NCBI RefSeq assembly: GCF_905171775.1
Contig: NC_053489.1
Location: 139,206,642 to 139,270,641, forward strand
DNA length: 64,000 nucleotides
DNA from: Rana temporaria
Lineage: Eukaryota; Chordata; Amphibia; Anura; Ranidae
Direction of reading: 5' to 3'
Numbering within the stretch: position 1 is the stretch's first letter; each line of letters begins with the position of its first letter. Shown here in pieces: positions 11,696-23,118 of the stretch. The translations under genes and the position numbers were made by a program. Below the pieces are notes generated by a model. The model searched no databases and was not told where the DNA came from. It saw only the letters and a list, made by a program, of their open reading frames with translations.

Positions 11696-12645
11696 CATAA
11701 AGCACTTACACCGTTTTTTTGGTAGATGCACGGCGTAAGTGCAGATTTGCGCCGGCGGATCGCTGCGCCTTACCCAGAGAACCAGATTACGCCTCCAAAT
11801 AGACTTCATCGCCTCGGTGTAACCTTTCCACGCCGGCGCGGCGTTGGTGCAGATTTACGCTGGTCCGATCTGGCGTGGCCATGGTTTTTTTGTTTTAAAT
11901 ATGCAAATTAGGTTTTTGGGCCGATTCATCAACTTAAGCTTGTCCGGCGCAGGCTACTCCCGGTGAGCGGAGCTGAAATTTCCGGTGCAAAGTTACCCCT
12001 CATAAAAGCAGGGGTAACTTTGCACCAAACTTGCAGAGGTCAGCTGGAGAGCAGCTAAAGCAGCAGCGTTACAAACGAACTGAGCAACAACACTTGCTGG
12101 ACAACACATAGAGGCGGTCCCCATGTTGTGAGAGGCCCTCAATAATTACAGCCCTCTCCTCTGGGCTGAAATTGGTCATCCGCCCACCTGAGGATTCCTC
12201 ATCAGCCATAACTGCCCCACCACAATGCAAACGACCTAGCTTAGAAAAAAAAAAGCTTCAGTACATTTGCACCTGCAGGGCGGAAGTCTGGGCTGATTCA
12301 TGGACTGGGCTTTGGTAGTGGGTCGGCGTAGCTCAGGGATCACGCCGGGGCGCAGTTCTGAGCATGTGCAGATTGGGGCATTTACCCCTGGATGTCACTG
12401 AGCATGTGCGGTCTAAGATGCGCCCCGGCGTGACCCCTGCGCCACGGTCGGCACTTCATTAGCATAGGGTGACTCCCAGTTGGCCTTACCCCGCCTTACG
12501 CCGTCTAAAATCCGCCCCGCTGGGGCATCGTAGACAAAAAAAGTTTCTTGAATCACCTAACTGCCTCTCCGCGCTGGACCGGTGTAGTCTAAAAATGATG
12601 CAACACGCCGGTGCAAATCTGCACCATTGTATATGAATCTGCCCC
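11696..12645. mobile_element. Harbinger-type MITE, large copy
   Basis: Ends GGGCCAGATTCAT and ATGAATCTGCCCC, flanked by ACA (11693-11695 and 12646-12648). The extra length and an inner GGGCCGATTCATCAA string near 11918 suggest a second related MITE may lie inside. No coding capacity. Confidence 0.65.
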
Positions 12646-13612
12646 ACAGTCTTTAACCAGGGAGCAAAAATATCCATATGACAAGCTCACAAGGATCAGC
12701 AGAAAGCTGTTACACTTTGCTGAGTAGTACTGAATAACTCACCTGGATAAGCTGAAAATGGTTTTACCATTAAAAACAAGTCCAGTTGAATATGACTTGC
12801 CACTTAGTGCCAACACAGGCTTCTTCACTTTGCCCTATGAACATCATGTTTAATGCAAATGGAAACAACCAGTGTAGGAGCAGGCCAGAAGGATGAATAA
12901 CAGGCCAGATGGATGGAAATCCGGCAGCTACCCATGTGGGAGTTAAATGGAGTCATTTGTTCCTTATTGTACATATTTTTACTATAAGTGTCACATATAC
13001 TGTAGGAACATACAAAAACAGAAAGCATTTAGTACCAGTAATAATCTGAAGCACACATTTCCTCTAGATGTGCCTTTCTTGTTCAAAACTCCATTGTTTT
13101 AGGTCTATTCTTTGCGCTGGTAGTGTGTTTGACTCTGTAATGATGATACAGTTTGTTAAATGTATTTGAATGAAAGTTAAAATGTGCAGAAATTTGAATA
13201 TTGAAGGACATAAATGTACACTTGACAGTTTCCTATTTCGGCTAAATCTAATTGTGAATTTACAGATTTGTATAGATAATATCATCATTCAATTCATTAT
13301 TTTCCAGCTATGAAATTGAGTTCGCTAACCAGGGATGTTCCTAGCCATAATACTAATTCTGCTTCTGACGGACCCTACTTGACCCTTTCAAAACCAAGGA
13401 CAGTTAACATTATGGAAAGAATACAGGGATGCATATTCCACACTGAAACCAGGTGATTCTTCTTTTCTTTTCTTTTTTTGCAGTGAAATATGTGTAGTGC
13501 TCACCCCCAAAGGGGCCGCTGGAAATGTACAGGTTCTTCTTTCACAATAGTACAAAGGCTGCCTTCCACAGACACCGTTCCATGCACACAGATAATACAG
13601 GCTCATGCCGCG
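12646..13612. other. No gene recognised
   Basis: Ordinary AT-rich sequence with only short featureless frames. Confidence 0.4.
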
Positions 13613-13615
13613 TAC

Positions 13616-14062
13616 ACACGATCATTTTTCATGTCATAGAAAAAAATAACGTTTTTCTCAACGTGATTGCTCTCAAGCCTGCCTTGCATACATACGATCG
13701 TGATAAAAAATGCCCGAGCAAAGCGCGGTGATGTACAACACGTACGACGGCACTATAAAGGGAAAGTTCCATTCGAATGGCGCCACCCTTTGGGCTGATT
13801 ATGCAAATTTCCCTTCTCATAACTTGCTTCTGAGCATGCGTGTTTTTTTCCCTGTCGTTAAAGCCTACACACGACCGTTTTTCGCGATGAGAAAAATGAC
13901 CACGTGAAAAACAACGAGAAAAAATAGAACAGGTTCTAACTTTTTAATGGCCATTTTTCTCGTCGAGAAAAATGCTCTCGAGCCTACACATGATCGTTTT
14001 TAACGACCAATTTAAAAAATTTCATTTTTCTCGTCATGAAAAACGGTCGTGTGTATGCGGCA
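13616..14062. mobile_element. Harbinger-type MITE (TGCCGCGTACACACGAT family)
   Basis: Ends TGCCGCGTACACACGATC and the inverse of TGCCGCATACACACGACC, flanked by TCA at 13613-13615 and 14063-14065. The body holds CGATCGTTTTTC..GAAAAA hairpins. A second copy with related ends spans 59296-60822. Confidence 0.82.
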
Positions 14063-14285
14063 TCAGTCTAGGGGGATGTCTTTTAAGAATTATTTTATTG
14101 CTGAATAACTTGGACAAAAGAGGGGCTGAGGGGTCAGGATTCTCTAAATAGTAGCAGAAATAACAGGAGAACGGCTTCTCACTAATCTTCTCTAAGCAAC
14201 CTTTCCTAGAGGTAACAGGGGGTGGCCAGTATATCCAGGACTTCATAAGAGCAGTTCCAGTCCATTTAGCATCTTCTGGCACTTA

Positions 14286-14973
14286 GGGCCAGATTCACAA
14301 AAGAGATACGACGGCGTATCTCCTGATATGCCGTCATATCTCTGTTTTAGGGGCTTCCTAACTATGCGACTGATTCATAGAATCAGTTACGCATAGTTTG
14401 CCCTAAGATCCGACAGGTGTAATTGTTTTACACTGTCGGATCTTAGGATGCAATACCGCGGCTGCCGCTGGGGGGAGTTTGCGTTGTAAACCAGCGTCGG
14501 GTATGCAAATTAGTACTTACGGCGATCCACGACGGTTTTTCGCGTTCGCTACGTCGCTGCTAGTCTAGTTTCCCGTCGCAAAGTTAGTCGTCGTTTTAGC
14601 TGCCCTAACTTTACACAGCCCATGTTAAAATATGGCCGTCGTTCCCGCGTCGAAATTCAAATTTTTTTTTTTTGCGTAAGACGTCCGGGAATACGGAAGT
14701 AAGCTACGCACGTCGCCGTTAGAAAAAATGACGTCACTTCGCGCAAAGCACGGCGGGAATTTCGAAACGGAGCATGCGCAGTAGGTCCGATGCGGGAGCG
14801 CGCCTAATTTAAATGGCACACGCCCATTTAAATTACGCGGGCTTACGCCGGAGGCCGCCGACGTAGTTTTCATCGCAAGTGCTTTGTGAATCAGGCACTT
14901 GCGATGAAAACTTGCGGCGGTGTAACGTATCTACGATACGTTACGCCGCCGCTAGTCTACGTGAATCTGGCTC
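14286..14973. mobile_element. Harbinger-type MITE
   Basis: Ends GGGCCAGATTCAC and GTGAATCTGGCTC. Flanks are TTA and GTA, so the TSD is imperfect. The interior has the family words GGCCGTCGTTCCCGCG and GCGCATGCTCC-like strings. Non-coding. Confidence 0.75.
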
Positions 14974-14975
14974 GT

Positions 14976-15481
14976 AGTTCCCTTGTAGCACTTGCACACC
15001 CAAGAGTCCACAGCAAGGTCTTTACTCACAATGTCCCAGGAGCAATCTGCCACCCAGCATCCACAGGTAGTTCCTCAGCGAGGAAATTTCAGACCAGGAC
15101 TACAGGATGATGCCCCCCAGTACCCGCTGAGACCCGGACTGCAGATTCTTGTCTCACTAGCTATCTCCCAGGAGAGCTGGAGCCCTCCCTGGAGTGGAAA
15201 GAACATTCTGGCAAGGCCTCCCAAACTTTTATCAACTCCTCAGCTACCTTCTGGATGTCTCCTAGGGTTTAGATGAGGCATGATAAATATTCATACTGGA
15301 CATTTGACCCTCCCTGCCCTATGTTCTGTAAGCTTCTCCCAGAAGCATGTGCAAGAAATCAAGCTAGGAAACCCTGAACAGATACAAACATGAGATTACT
15401 GTTCCACTGACTGCAGTGAAGCCAAAAGTGAAATTCTGCCTAGCAGCCTAACTAGAGAAGAGCGCTACATATGAAAGAATG
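14976..15481. other. No gene recognised
   Basis: Flank of the Penelope-like insertion. No coding or structural feature recognised. Confidence 0.4.
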
Positions 15482-15482
15482 A

Positions 15483-16967
15483 ATGGAAAAGTCTAGTTTC
15501 CAACATTTCTTGGGTGAGTCTGTGTATATGGCCACGGCTGACGTCTCATCCCTATACACTATCATTGACCACAAGGAAGCAGTTCAAGCAACTATGTGGG
15601 CACTAAATAGTCTGAGTGACCTGAAGGAGAAACAAAAAAAGTTCATCACCAGCTGCCTTAACTATAGCTTGGATCACAATTATTTTTGGTGTCAAAATGA
15701 CTATTTTAAACAAATTTGTGGGATTGCGATGGGTGCCAAATATGCACCAAGTGTTGCCAACTTATACATGGCTGAGTGGGAAGATGAGGTCTTGTTTAAT
15801 AGGAAACCAAAAGAACTGATTTTATACAAACGATATATAGACGACATTTTAATTATCTGGTCAGGTGACAAGGAAAAATTGATAGACTTTGGTTTTTATC
15901 TCAATACGAACAATAAGAATATTTTACTTTCCTGGGAAATCAGTGCTGAAAAAATCAACTTCCTTGACCTTGAAATTATCAAAGAAGGAACTAAACTGAT
16001 AACCCAAACACATTTTAAAACTGTGGACAGAAACAGCTACCTACCCCTAGATAGCTGTCACCACTCACCTTGGTTGGAGAATATACCGAAGGGGCAACTT
16101 TTAAGACTTAGAAGAAACTGCACTAAGGATGATACGTTTTTAAAACAAGCTGATTTTATTGGGAAGAGGTTTATAGAGAAGGGCTATCAACCAGATTTTA
16201 TCGACAAGAAAATACACGATGTGATGGCCTTGGACCGAAATTCTCTTATCCAGGACTCTACAAGAACCAATACCTTTCCTGGGGGGGTACCCCTAATAAT
16301 GAACTACAGTGCACAACACAAACAAGTGGAAGCCATCTGTAGGAAGTACTGGCATATAGTGAAGGGTGATCGCCATTTGACAAGTATACTCCCAGAGAGA
16401 CCCCTTTTTACATATAGAAGGGCCCCAACTTTGAGAGACTTAATTGCAAAAAATGTTCTGGATTCTCCCGAAAAAAACAGTTATTCCTTTTTTAATGAAA
16501 AGGGGTACTATCCCTGCAAGACTTGTTTCACTTGCAAACATACTAAAGAAAGCAAAAAGAAAAAGGAGACTTTTAAATCTTGCTTCACAGGGAGGGAGTA
16601 TAAAATTAAAGACTTCATTTCATGTAGAACAGAAGGAGTGGTATACCTCCTTGAGTGCCCTTGCCAGATCCAATATGTTGGTAGAACAAAACGTCCTCTC
16701 TGGAAAAGATTGCGTGAACATACGCAAAATATAAAAAATGGTTTTGATAAACATAGCCTTTCTCGCCACTATGAGCGGTGTCACAACAAAGACCCCTCCT
16801 CCCTAAAAGTATGGGGCATTGAAAAGTACAAACCCCACTGGAGAGGTGATAACAAAGTGCAAAAAATTAGCCAAGCTGAATCTCGATGGATTCATGAATT
16901 GTGCACTTTGGCCCCTAATGGACACAATATAGAATTCGATCTGAACTGTTTTATCTCTAATTTTTAA
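15483..16967 (+). CDS. Penelope-like reverse transcriptase / GIY-YIG endonuclease (partial)
   Basis: A 494-codon frame without internal stops. RT motif A is at 18-26 (TADVSSLYT), followed by GIAMGAKYAPSVANLYM at 80-96 and the catalytic YIDD at 118-121. A cysteine-rich CKTCFTCKH motif sits at 345-353, just before the GIY-YIG nuclease (GVVYLL at 385-390, YVG at 398-400, with downstream arginines near 405-411). This RT-linker-CCHH-GIY-YIG order is that of Penelope-like elements of the Neptune group; the pair primes reverse transcription at the cut it makes. The first nine or ten codons lie in the duplicated target, so the ATG is host-derived and the native N terminus is lost. Confidence 0.92.
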   Translation: MEKSSFQHFLGESVYMATADVSSLYTIIDHKEAVQATMWALNSLSDLKEKQKKFITSCLNYSLDHNYFWCQNDYFKQICGIAMGAKYAPSVANLYMAEWEDEVLFNRKPKELILYKRYIDDILIIWSGDKEKLIDFGFYLNTNNKNILLSWEISAEKINFLDLEIIKEGTKLITQTHFKTVDRNSYLPLDSCHHSPWLENIPKGQLLRLRRNCTKDDTFLKQADFIGKRFIEKGYQPDFIDKKIHDVMALDRNSLIQDSTRTNTFPGGVPLIMNYSAQHKQVEAICRKYWHIVKGDRHLTSILPERPLFTYRRAPTLRDLIAKNVLDSPEKNSYSFFNEKGYYPCKTCFTCKHTKESKKKKETFKSCFTGREYKIKDFISCRTEGVVYLLECPCQIQYVGRTKRPLWKRLREHTQNIKNGFDKHSLSRHYERCHNKDPSSLKVWGIEKYKPHWRGDNKVQKISQAESRWIHELCTLAPNGHNIEFDLNCFISNF

Positions 16968-18399
16968 TTTTTACCCATTAATTCTTGTCCTATTTTACCA
17001 TTGTCCCCTGACATTATAAGGAATCATTTTACTCATTTTAAATATTTTTATGTTTAACCTATTTTAATCGCCTTTTTGCTCGTCTTAATATTGATACCAC
17101 TCAGCATTTATTTTTCATTTGTATATGGATTTATCATTCCAATATTGATGTGGGGTTCTGCTCTTTTCCCCTCATTGTCCACTGGAGGGAGTGGGATTAG
17201 TTGTCAGTAATGCATTGAGTTTTTACCATGTATTAACTATTTTCCCCACTGGAGGGAGCTCTATGTGATAACCCACACATTGTTTTAATTTTATTTTCTA
17301 TTATGAACATTATCGTCTTTATCCACTAGAGGGACATATCTTGGATTCCCATGTTACATTAAATATTTTAGAAATTTTTTTACTTTACCCTCACTAGGGG
17401 ATTGTTTTAAGTGGATGCCGCAGGATTTATTATTGTTTTTGTATTTTGATATTGTGCCAGGAATATGTTTCACATGTGCTGTACATGGCGTCAATCACAG
17501 CTCTTATTTAAGTCACCGCTCACCCACGGCACTCCTTACCTACGATTAAGTGGCGTCGACCAGCCACGCAACGCGTCAGGAATCAGAGAAGTGCCGTCGG
17601 TGACGTCATCTCCGCTCGCGGCCGAGAGCGGAGACCTGCTACTGCTGTTTGTTACTCGTGTTCCTGTAACAGAAAATTTCAAACTGTGAGTGTTACGATC
17701 TTTTCATTAAAACTTGTTCATACTTACTACACTATGGAGTGCATTATTCTGCTTTTATTGAGAACCGTTTCTTGATGACCTGTGGACGGATGCTGGAAAT
17801 AGCCTGGATTAGCCTGACCCATCTGCTTGGTCTCCATTACATTATCATCATACATATTTTTTATTCACTTGGAATATTGTTATGCATGGATTTTTTCCCT
17901 GAACACTTTGATCCAACTATTTTTTAGCACATTTTTTAGCACATTGGAGTGCACTTATTGATTATTTTTGGTTCACATATACCGCATTGGTTTTTGCATG
18001 GATTCCGTTCACTTCATTATTATAGTTTTGTCAACTATTTCACATTTTTTCATTGTTATGATCTCAAATTGCGATTTGAGTCACTATTTGTCGGATGTCA
18101 TTATTTTCACAATTCCCTTCCTTTACATCTTAGTTGTTGGTGTATAAGGAATTTGTGAGGACTTCAGAGTGAAACATTTATATTTTATCACTTGTTTATT
18201 ATCTTATGGTGCTGTGCATCAGTAAGCGCCATTACACCCCCCCCACTTTTACATATGTTGATTGGTGCGAGAGCACTTATATAGTAGTGGCTGCTGCTTT
18301 TAGTATTATTTCTTTATTATTTTTACATTATTTATTGATTAGTTTTAATATTGCCCTTGGTTAGGTGTGGTCTTGCGCATTGGTTCCCCCTCTTTTACA
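16968..18399 (+). other. Penelope-like element 3' region
   Basis: AT-rich untranslated sequence with several CACTGGAGGGA-type repeats (about 17180-17350 and 17390), the hammerhead-like fold, and a tail reading GTAGTGGCTGCTGC followed by TTGCGCATTGGTTCCCCC. Short frames here carry no domain. Confidence 0.7.
17527..17596 (+). ncRNA. Hammerhead-like ribozyme fold in the Penelope 3' region
   Basis: Outer stem CGGCACT (17527-17533) pairs with AGTGCCG (17590-17596). Helix II is GTGGC (17550-17554) with GCCAC (17563-17567). Next come GCAAC, where the hammerhead core has GAAAC, and CGCGTC, where C17577 would be the cleavage base. The other core strand reads CTACGATTAAG instead of CTGANGA. The architecture fits the type I hammerheads known in Penelope terminal repeats, but core substitutions make self-cleavage doubtful. 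Confidence 0.55.
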
Positions 18400-18429
18400 A
18401 ATGGAAAAGTCTAGTTTCCAACATTTCTT

Positions 18430-18880
18430 TCTTTAGACATTCTGACAGACAATTGAGACAGTCAAAGTCAGGGAAAACAAGGAGTCTGCAGCACAATTTC
18501 TCTGGCGTTGCCCACATCTTTTGCAGCTCCTATGGTGCGCAATGTTGTTTCCATGCTACTGTGAGCATTCCTACTAGTGTCATCAAACTAAGACAAATCA
18601 TACCTACCTGAAAGCTACTCTGTGATTTGCCCTTGCACTGCAAAGCAACAGGTGCACCTTAAAAAGGAACAGCGTCTCAAGGAGCTGCAGCAGCTTCTGC
18701 CATAAAGTGGGAAGTAAACATGTCCTTTATCCTATGAATCTAGAGCAGAATTTCTTCCTTGTAACCATTTCGTCAGTTGCAATATTTTGGGACATCTATA
18801 TTTAATGTAAATAACGTGAGAAATAAATAACTTGGCACACAATTGTGATTTTGTTGTTTAGTATTGGAAAAGGTTGATGT
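18430..18880. other. No gene recognised
   Basis: Right flank of the Penelope insertion. Unremarkable sequence. Confidence 0.4.
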
Positions 18881-18884
18881 TTAA

Positions 18885-19388
18885 AGCGGGGGTTCACCCT
18901 ATATAAAAAATATATATATATTTTTTTCCTCTAGCATTAAATTCGGCATAGTAGCGCGAGCTACAGTATGCCTGTCTGTATTTTTTTATCCCCGTACTCA
19001 CTGTGCAATTGTATATTGAAGATTCCCGGGGAATGGGCGTTCCTATGGAGAGGGAAGGTGATTGACGGCCGGCCCTGGCACGTCACGCTTCTCCGGAAAT
19101 AGCCGAAATAGGCTTGGCTCTTCACGGCGCCTGCGCATAGCCTGTGCGCAGGCGCCGTGAAGAGCCGAGACCTACTCCGGCTGTCTTCGGGGAGCGTGAC
19201 GTGCCAGAGCCGGCCGTCAATCACCCTCCCTCTTGCTAGGAACGCCCATTCCCCGCGGCAGACGGAATCGTCTATGTACGATTACACTGTGAGTACGGGG
19301 ATAAAAAAATTAAGACAGGCATACTGTAGCTCGCGCTACTATGCCGAATTTTATGCTGAAATGTTGTTCTGCAGGGTGAACCACCGCT
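18885..19388. mobile_element. TTAA-target MITE (AGCGGGGGTTCACCC family)
   Basis: Ends AGCGGGGGTTCACCC and GGGTGAACCACCGCT, with TTAA at 18881-18884 and 19389-19392. The whole element is a long interrupted palindrome centred near 19140, with GGCGCCTGCGCA at the turn. A second copy is at 59816-60334. Confidence 0.9.
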
Positions 19389-20242
19389 TTAAGTAAAACT
19401 TAACTCAAAAAGTGAAAAATTAACTGTTATAGGGAATATTTAGAAATGTTAATTGTGAATAAGTAGTACCCTGAAAATTATACCCTTAGGCCCCTTTCAC
19501 ACGTGCGGACAGTATGGGCCAGATTCAGAAAGAAGTTACGCTGGCGTAACTTCTTGGATGCTCCGGCGTATCTTTTTTCTGTATTCAGAAAACAAGATAC
19601 GCCAGAATTTTGCTAAGATCCAACTGGCGTAAGTCTCTTACGCCGTCGTATCTTAGTTGCATATTTACGCTGGCCGCTAGGTGGCGCTTCCGTCGATTTA
19701 TGCAAGGAATATGCAAATTAGGTAGATACGCCGATTCAGAAACGTACGTCCGCCCGGCGCATTTTTTTACGTCGTTTACGTTAGGCTTTTTTCCGGTGTA
19801 AAGTTACCCCTGCTATAGGAGGCGTATCCTATGTTAACAACAAAAACCTGGGGAATGCCCAGGGAAAAACCAAGCCTACTTACCGACCAGCTTGCAGAAA
19901 ACCAATTAACCTGTCTACAGTATGCGTTAATAACAGGGGTTCAGTCTGCACGCATTTGCAAACGCATGCGTGAGCCACAGAGCCGCGCCAAGGCACCCTG
20001 CAATATCTGTGGTCCTAACACTAAACAATGAGCGTCCCCACAGTGGAGGCACATGCATTTTGATGGATAGACAGGGGCAGGTGAACTGAAGGGAAGCTAC
20101 CCCTCCTTTAAAGGTACAAGAGCACACCAAGCACCCAGCATATAGCACAATGGCTGCAAAGGTGTTGGTGCACTGATCATTGATGGACCAATATAAACAC
20201 CACAGGTGAAGCATAAACATGTCCACTGCCCCCGTCTATAGC

Positions 20243-22494
20243 ATAGTTGCCAACATTTGAAAAAAAATTCCAGGGACACTTTGCAGCACAGCTATTAATT
20301 ACCACACTCACTTCCCCGAAGCTCCACCCACTCCGCATAATCTTCGCCTACTTATCAGATTATAGGGTCTACTCAATAAAGAGAGAATTACAGGAAATTG
20401 AAACGGGAATGGGTGTTAGGAAGGTGACAGGGAGGATGGAGATGACAGGGGTGGGTGTTAGGAAGATGACAGGGGTGGGTGGCAGGGAGGTGACAGGGAG
20501 GATGGAGATGACAGGGGTGGGTGGTAGGAAGGTGACAGGGAGGATGGAGATGACAGGGGTGGGTGTTAGGAAGGTGACAAGGAGGATGGAGATGACAGGG
20601 GTGGGTGGTAGGGAGGAGACAGGGAGGATGGAGATGACAGGGGTGGGTGGTAGGGAGGAGACAGGGAGGATGGAGATGACAGGGGTGGGTGTTAGGGAGG
20701 TGACAGGGAGGATGGAGGTGACAGGGGAGGGTGGTAGGGAGATGACAGGGAGGATGGAGATGACAGGGGTGGGTGTTAGGAAGGTGACAGGGAGGATGGA
20801 GGTGACAGGGGAGGGTGGTAGGGAGATGACAGGGAGGATGGAGATGACAGGGGTGGGTGTTAGGAAGGTGACAGGGAGGATGGAGGTGACAGGGGAGGGT
20901 GGTAGGGAGGTGACAGGGAGGATGGAGATGACAGGGGTGGGTGGCAGGGAGGTGACAGGGAGGATGGAGATGATAGGGGTGGGTGGCAGGGAGGTGACAG
21001 GGAGGATGGAGATGACAGGGGTGGGTGGCAGGGAGGTGACAGGGAGGATGGAGATGACAGGGGTGGGTGGCAGGGAGGTGACAGGGAGGATGGAGATGAC
21101 ATGGGAGGGTAGTAGGGAGGAAACAAGGAGGATGGAGATGACAGGGGTGGGTGGTAGGGAGGTGACGGGGAGGATGGAGATGACAGGGGTGGGTGTTAGG
21201 GAGGTGACAGGGAGGATGGAGGTGACAGGGGAGGGTGGTAGGGAGATGACAGGGAGGATGGAGATGACAGGGGTGGGTGTTAGGAAGGTGACAGGGAGGA
21301 TGGAGGTGACAGGGGAGGGTGGTAGGGAGATGACAGGGAGGATGGAGATGACAGGGGTGGGTGTTAGGAAGGTGACAGGGAGGATGGAGGTGACAGGGGA
21401 GGGTGGTAGGGAGGTGACAGGGAGGATGGAGATGACAGGGGTGGGTGGCAGGGAGGTGACAGGGAGGATGGAGATGATAGGGGTGGGTGGCAGGGAGGTG
21501 ACAGGGAGGATGGAGATGACAGGGGTGGGTGGCGGGGAGGTGACAGGGAGGATGGAGATGACAGGGGTGGGTGGCAGGGAGGTGACAGGGAGGATGGAGA
21601 TGACAGGGGAGGGTAGTAGGGAGGAAACAAGGAGGATGGAGATGACAGGGGTGGGTGGTAGGGAGGTGACGGGGAGGATGGAGATGACAGGGGTGGGTGG
21701 TAGGGAGGTGACAGGGAGGATGGAGATGACACGGGTGGGTGGCAGGGAGGTGACGGGGAGGATGGAGATGACAGGGGTGGGTGGTAGGGAGGTGACAGGA
21801 AGGATGGAGATGACAGGGGTGGGTGGTAGGAGGGTGACAGGAAGGATGGAGATGACAGGGAGGTGACAGGAAGGATGGAGATGATAGGAAGGATGGAGAT
21901 GACAGGGGTGGGCGGTAGGAAGTGACAGGGAGGTGATAAAATGTATGACAGGCCTTGGAGGTGGGATGGTGGAATGCCAGGAACAGGGGGATGACGAGGA
22001 GCATGATGATGACAGGAGTGTGGTGTGAGGTCAGCAGGGATGTTCAGGGCACCCTCGATCAGGCAGTGACGCCGCGGACTGTCATCACAGTGAGTACCTC
22101 TCTGATGATCGATGTTCTGGCAGGTGACCGGTCTGTGACGGCAGTCCGGTCCATCCAGGAGGAGAGAAGGTCAAGGAGCTGCTCAGCGGCGGCGACGGCG
22201 GCGGCAGTCATCCACGCTCTGCACAGCACATGGTAGGAGATCCGCAGAGCTGGAGAAGGGGAGCCTGGGAGGAGCCGGGGGAGGGGGAGCACATGGTTCC
22301 ACCCACTGACTGGATGCTCGAGGTTGTGACAAGCTCACAGCGCCTCCTCTCCGTCCACAGGACTGCGCAGCGGTAACGACTACCGCACCTGCCTTCCCCA
22401 CTAGCCGGGACAAGTCCCGGCAGGCTAAATTAGCCGGGACTAGGTCCCAAATAACGGGACTGTCCCGTTAAAAACGGGACAGTTGGCAAGTATG
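20243..22494. mobile_element. Unclassified inverted-repeat element carrying a minisatellite
   Basis: Ends ATAGTTGCCAACA and TTGGCAAGTATG are near-inverses, flanked by a 7-bp duplication CTATAGC (20236-20242 and 22495-22501). The exact TSD could be 6 or 7 because of a shared base. The right end contains nested GTCCCGGC / GGGACTGTCCCGTT hairpins (22410-22485). Two thirds of the length is a minisatellite. No transposase frame is seen. The superfamily is unassigned; the TSD length does not fit hAT, Harbinger, Tc1 or TTAA elements. Confidence 0.65.
20400..21935. repeat. 42-bp minisatellite with a 504-bp higher-order repeat
   Basis: About 36 copies of a 42-bp unit close to GGAGATGACAGGGGTGGGTG plus GTAGGGAGGTGACAGGGAGGAT. 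Variant units recur in the same order at a spacing of 504 bp (12 units): for example GTTAGGGAGGTG at 20691 and 21195, and the rare GATGATAGG at about 20969 and 21473. The unit is a multiple of three and lacks stops in several frames, so frames of about 540 codons run on both strands (a 14-residue MEMTGVGGREVTGR repeat on plus, an HPCHLHP-type repeat on minus). They are not genes. Confidence 0.93.
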
Positions 22495-22516
22495 CTATAG
22501 CTGGCCATAACAGTAA

Positions 22517-23018
22517 GGCCCCATACTCACGACCAAACATGTCTGCTGAAACTGGTCCGCGGGCCAGTTTCAGCAGACATGTTCGGTCGTGTGTGGGCGC
22601 GAGCAGGCCGAATTCCTGCAAACATTTGCCCGCCGGGCCTTTTCCCAGCAGACAAATATTCCTGGACGTGTTTTAAAACCGTCCGCTGGAATCCTGCCCG
22701 CTCGGACATGTACGGTCGTCAGTACAGACCTACCGTACATGTCCAGGCGCCCGCCGTCCCTCGCATGCGTCGAATGACTTCGACGCATGCGTGGAAGCAT
22801 TTTAAAGGCGGGCCGCCCACGTCGCTGCGTCATTGTCGCGGCGACACCGCGTCATCGATGCGGCGACACCGCGGACACGCCCCGCGTATTGTTTACGCGC
22901 GGACTTCTGTACGATGGTGTGTACAACCATCGTACAGAAGCCCTCTGGCAGACATGTATGGTGAAAACGGTCCGACGGACCGCTTTCACCATACATGTTT
23001 GTTCGTGTGTACCCGGCC
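22517..23018. mobile_element. Harbinger-type MITE inside tandem unit 1
   Basis: Ends GGCCCCATACTCACGACC and the inverse GTGTGTACCCGGCC, flanked by TAA at 22514-22516 and 23019-23021. It contains inner hairpins such as ATGCGTCGAATGACTTCGACGCAT (about 22764-22790). Confidence 0.85.
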
Positions 23019-23118
23019 TAAGTAGCATTGGAAGGCTAAAGCAGATAACAACAAAAACCTGGGGAATGCCCAGGGAAAAACCAAGCCTACTTACCGACCA
23101 GCTTGCAGAAAACCAATT

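Larger units (their letters stand above)
15512..18399 (+). mobile_element. Penelope-like element (Neptune-type), 5'-truncated
   Basis: A 2.9-kb insertion bounded by a 30-bp direct repeat, AATGGAAAAG..ACATTTCTT, at 15482-15511 and 18400-18429. The repeat looks like a long target-site duplication. Inside are the RT/GIY-YIG frame, about 1.4 kb of AT-rich 3' sequence and a hammerhead-like fold. A shorter tail ending in the same TTGCGCATTRGTTCCCCC string lies at 42032-42155. The left end begins inside the RT domain, so the 5' part is missing. Confidence 0.88.

Noticed and set aside
20247..22004. Open frames of about 540 codons on both strands
   Set aside because: Both are created by a 42-bp minisatellite whose unit length is a multiple of three. 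No domain, and the peptide is a simple repeat.
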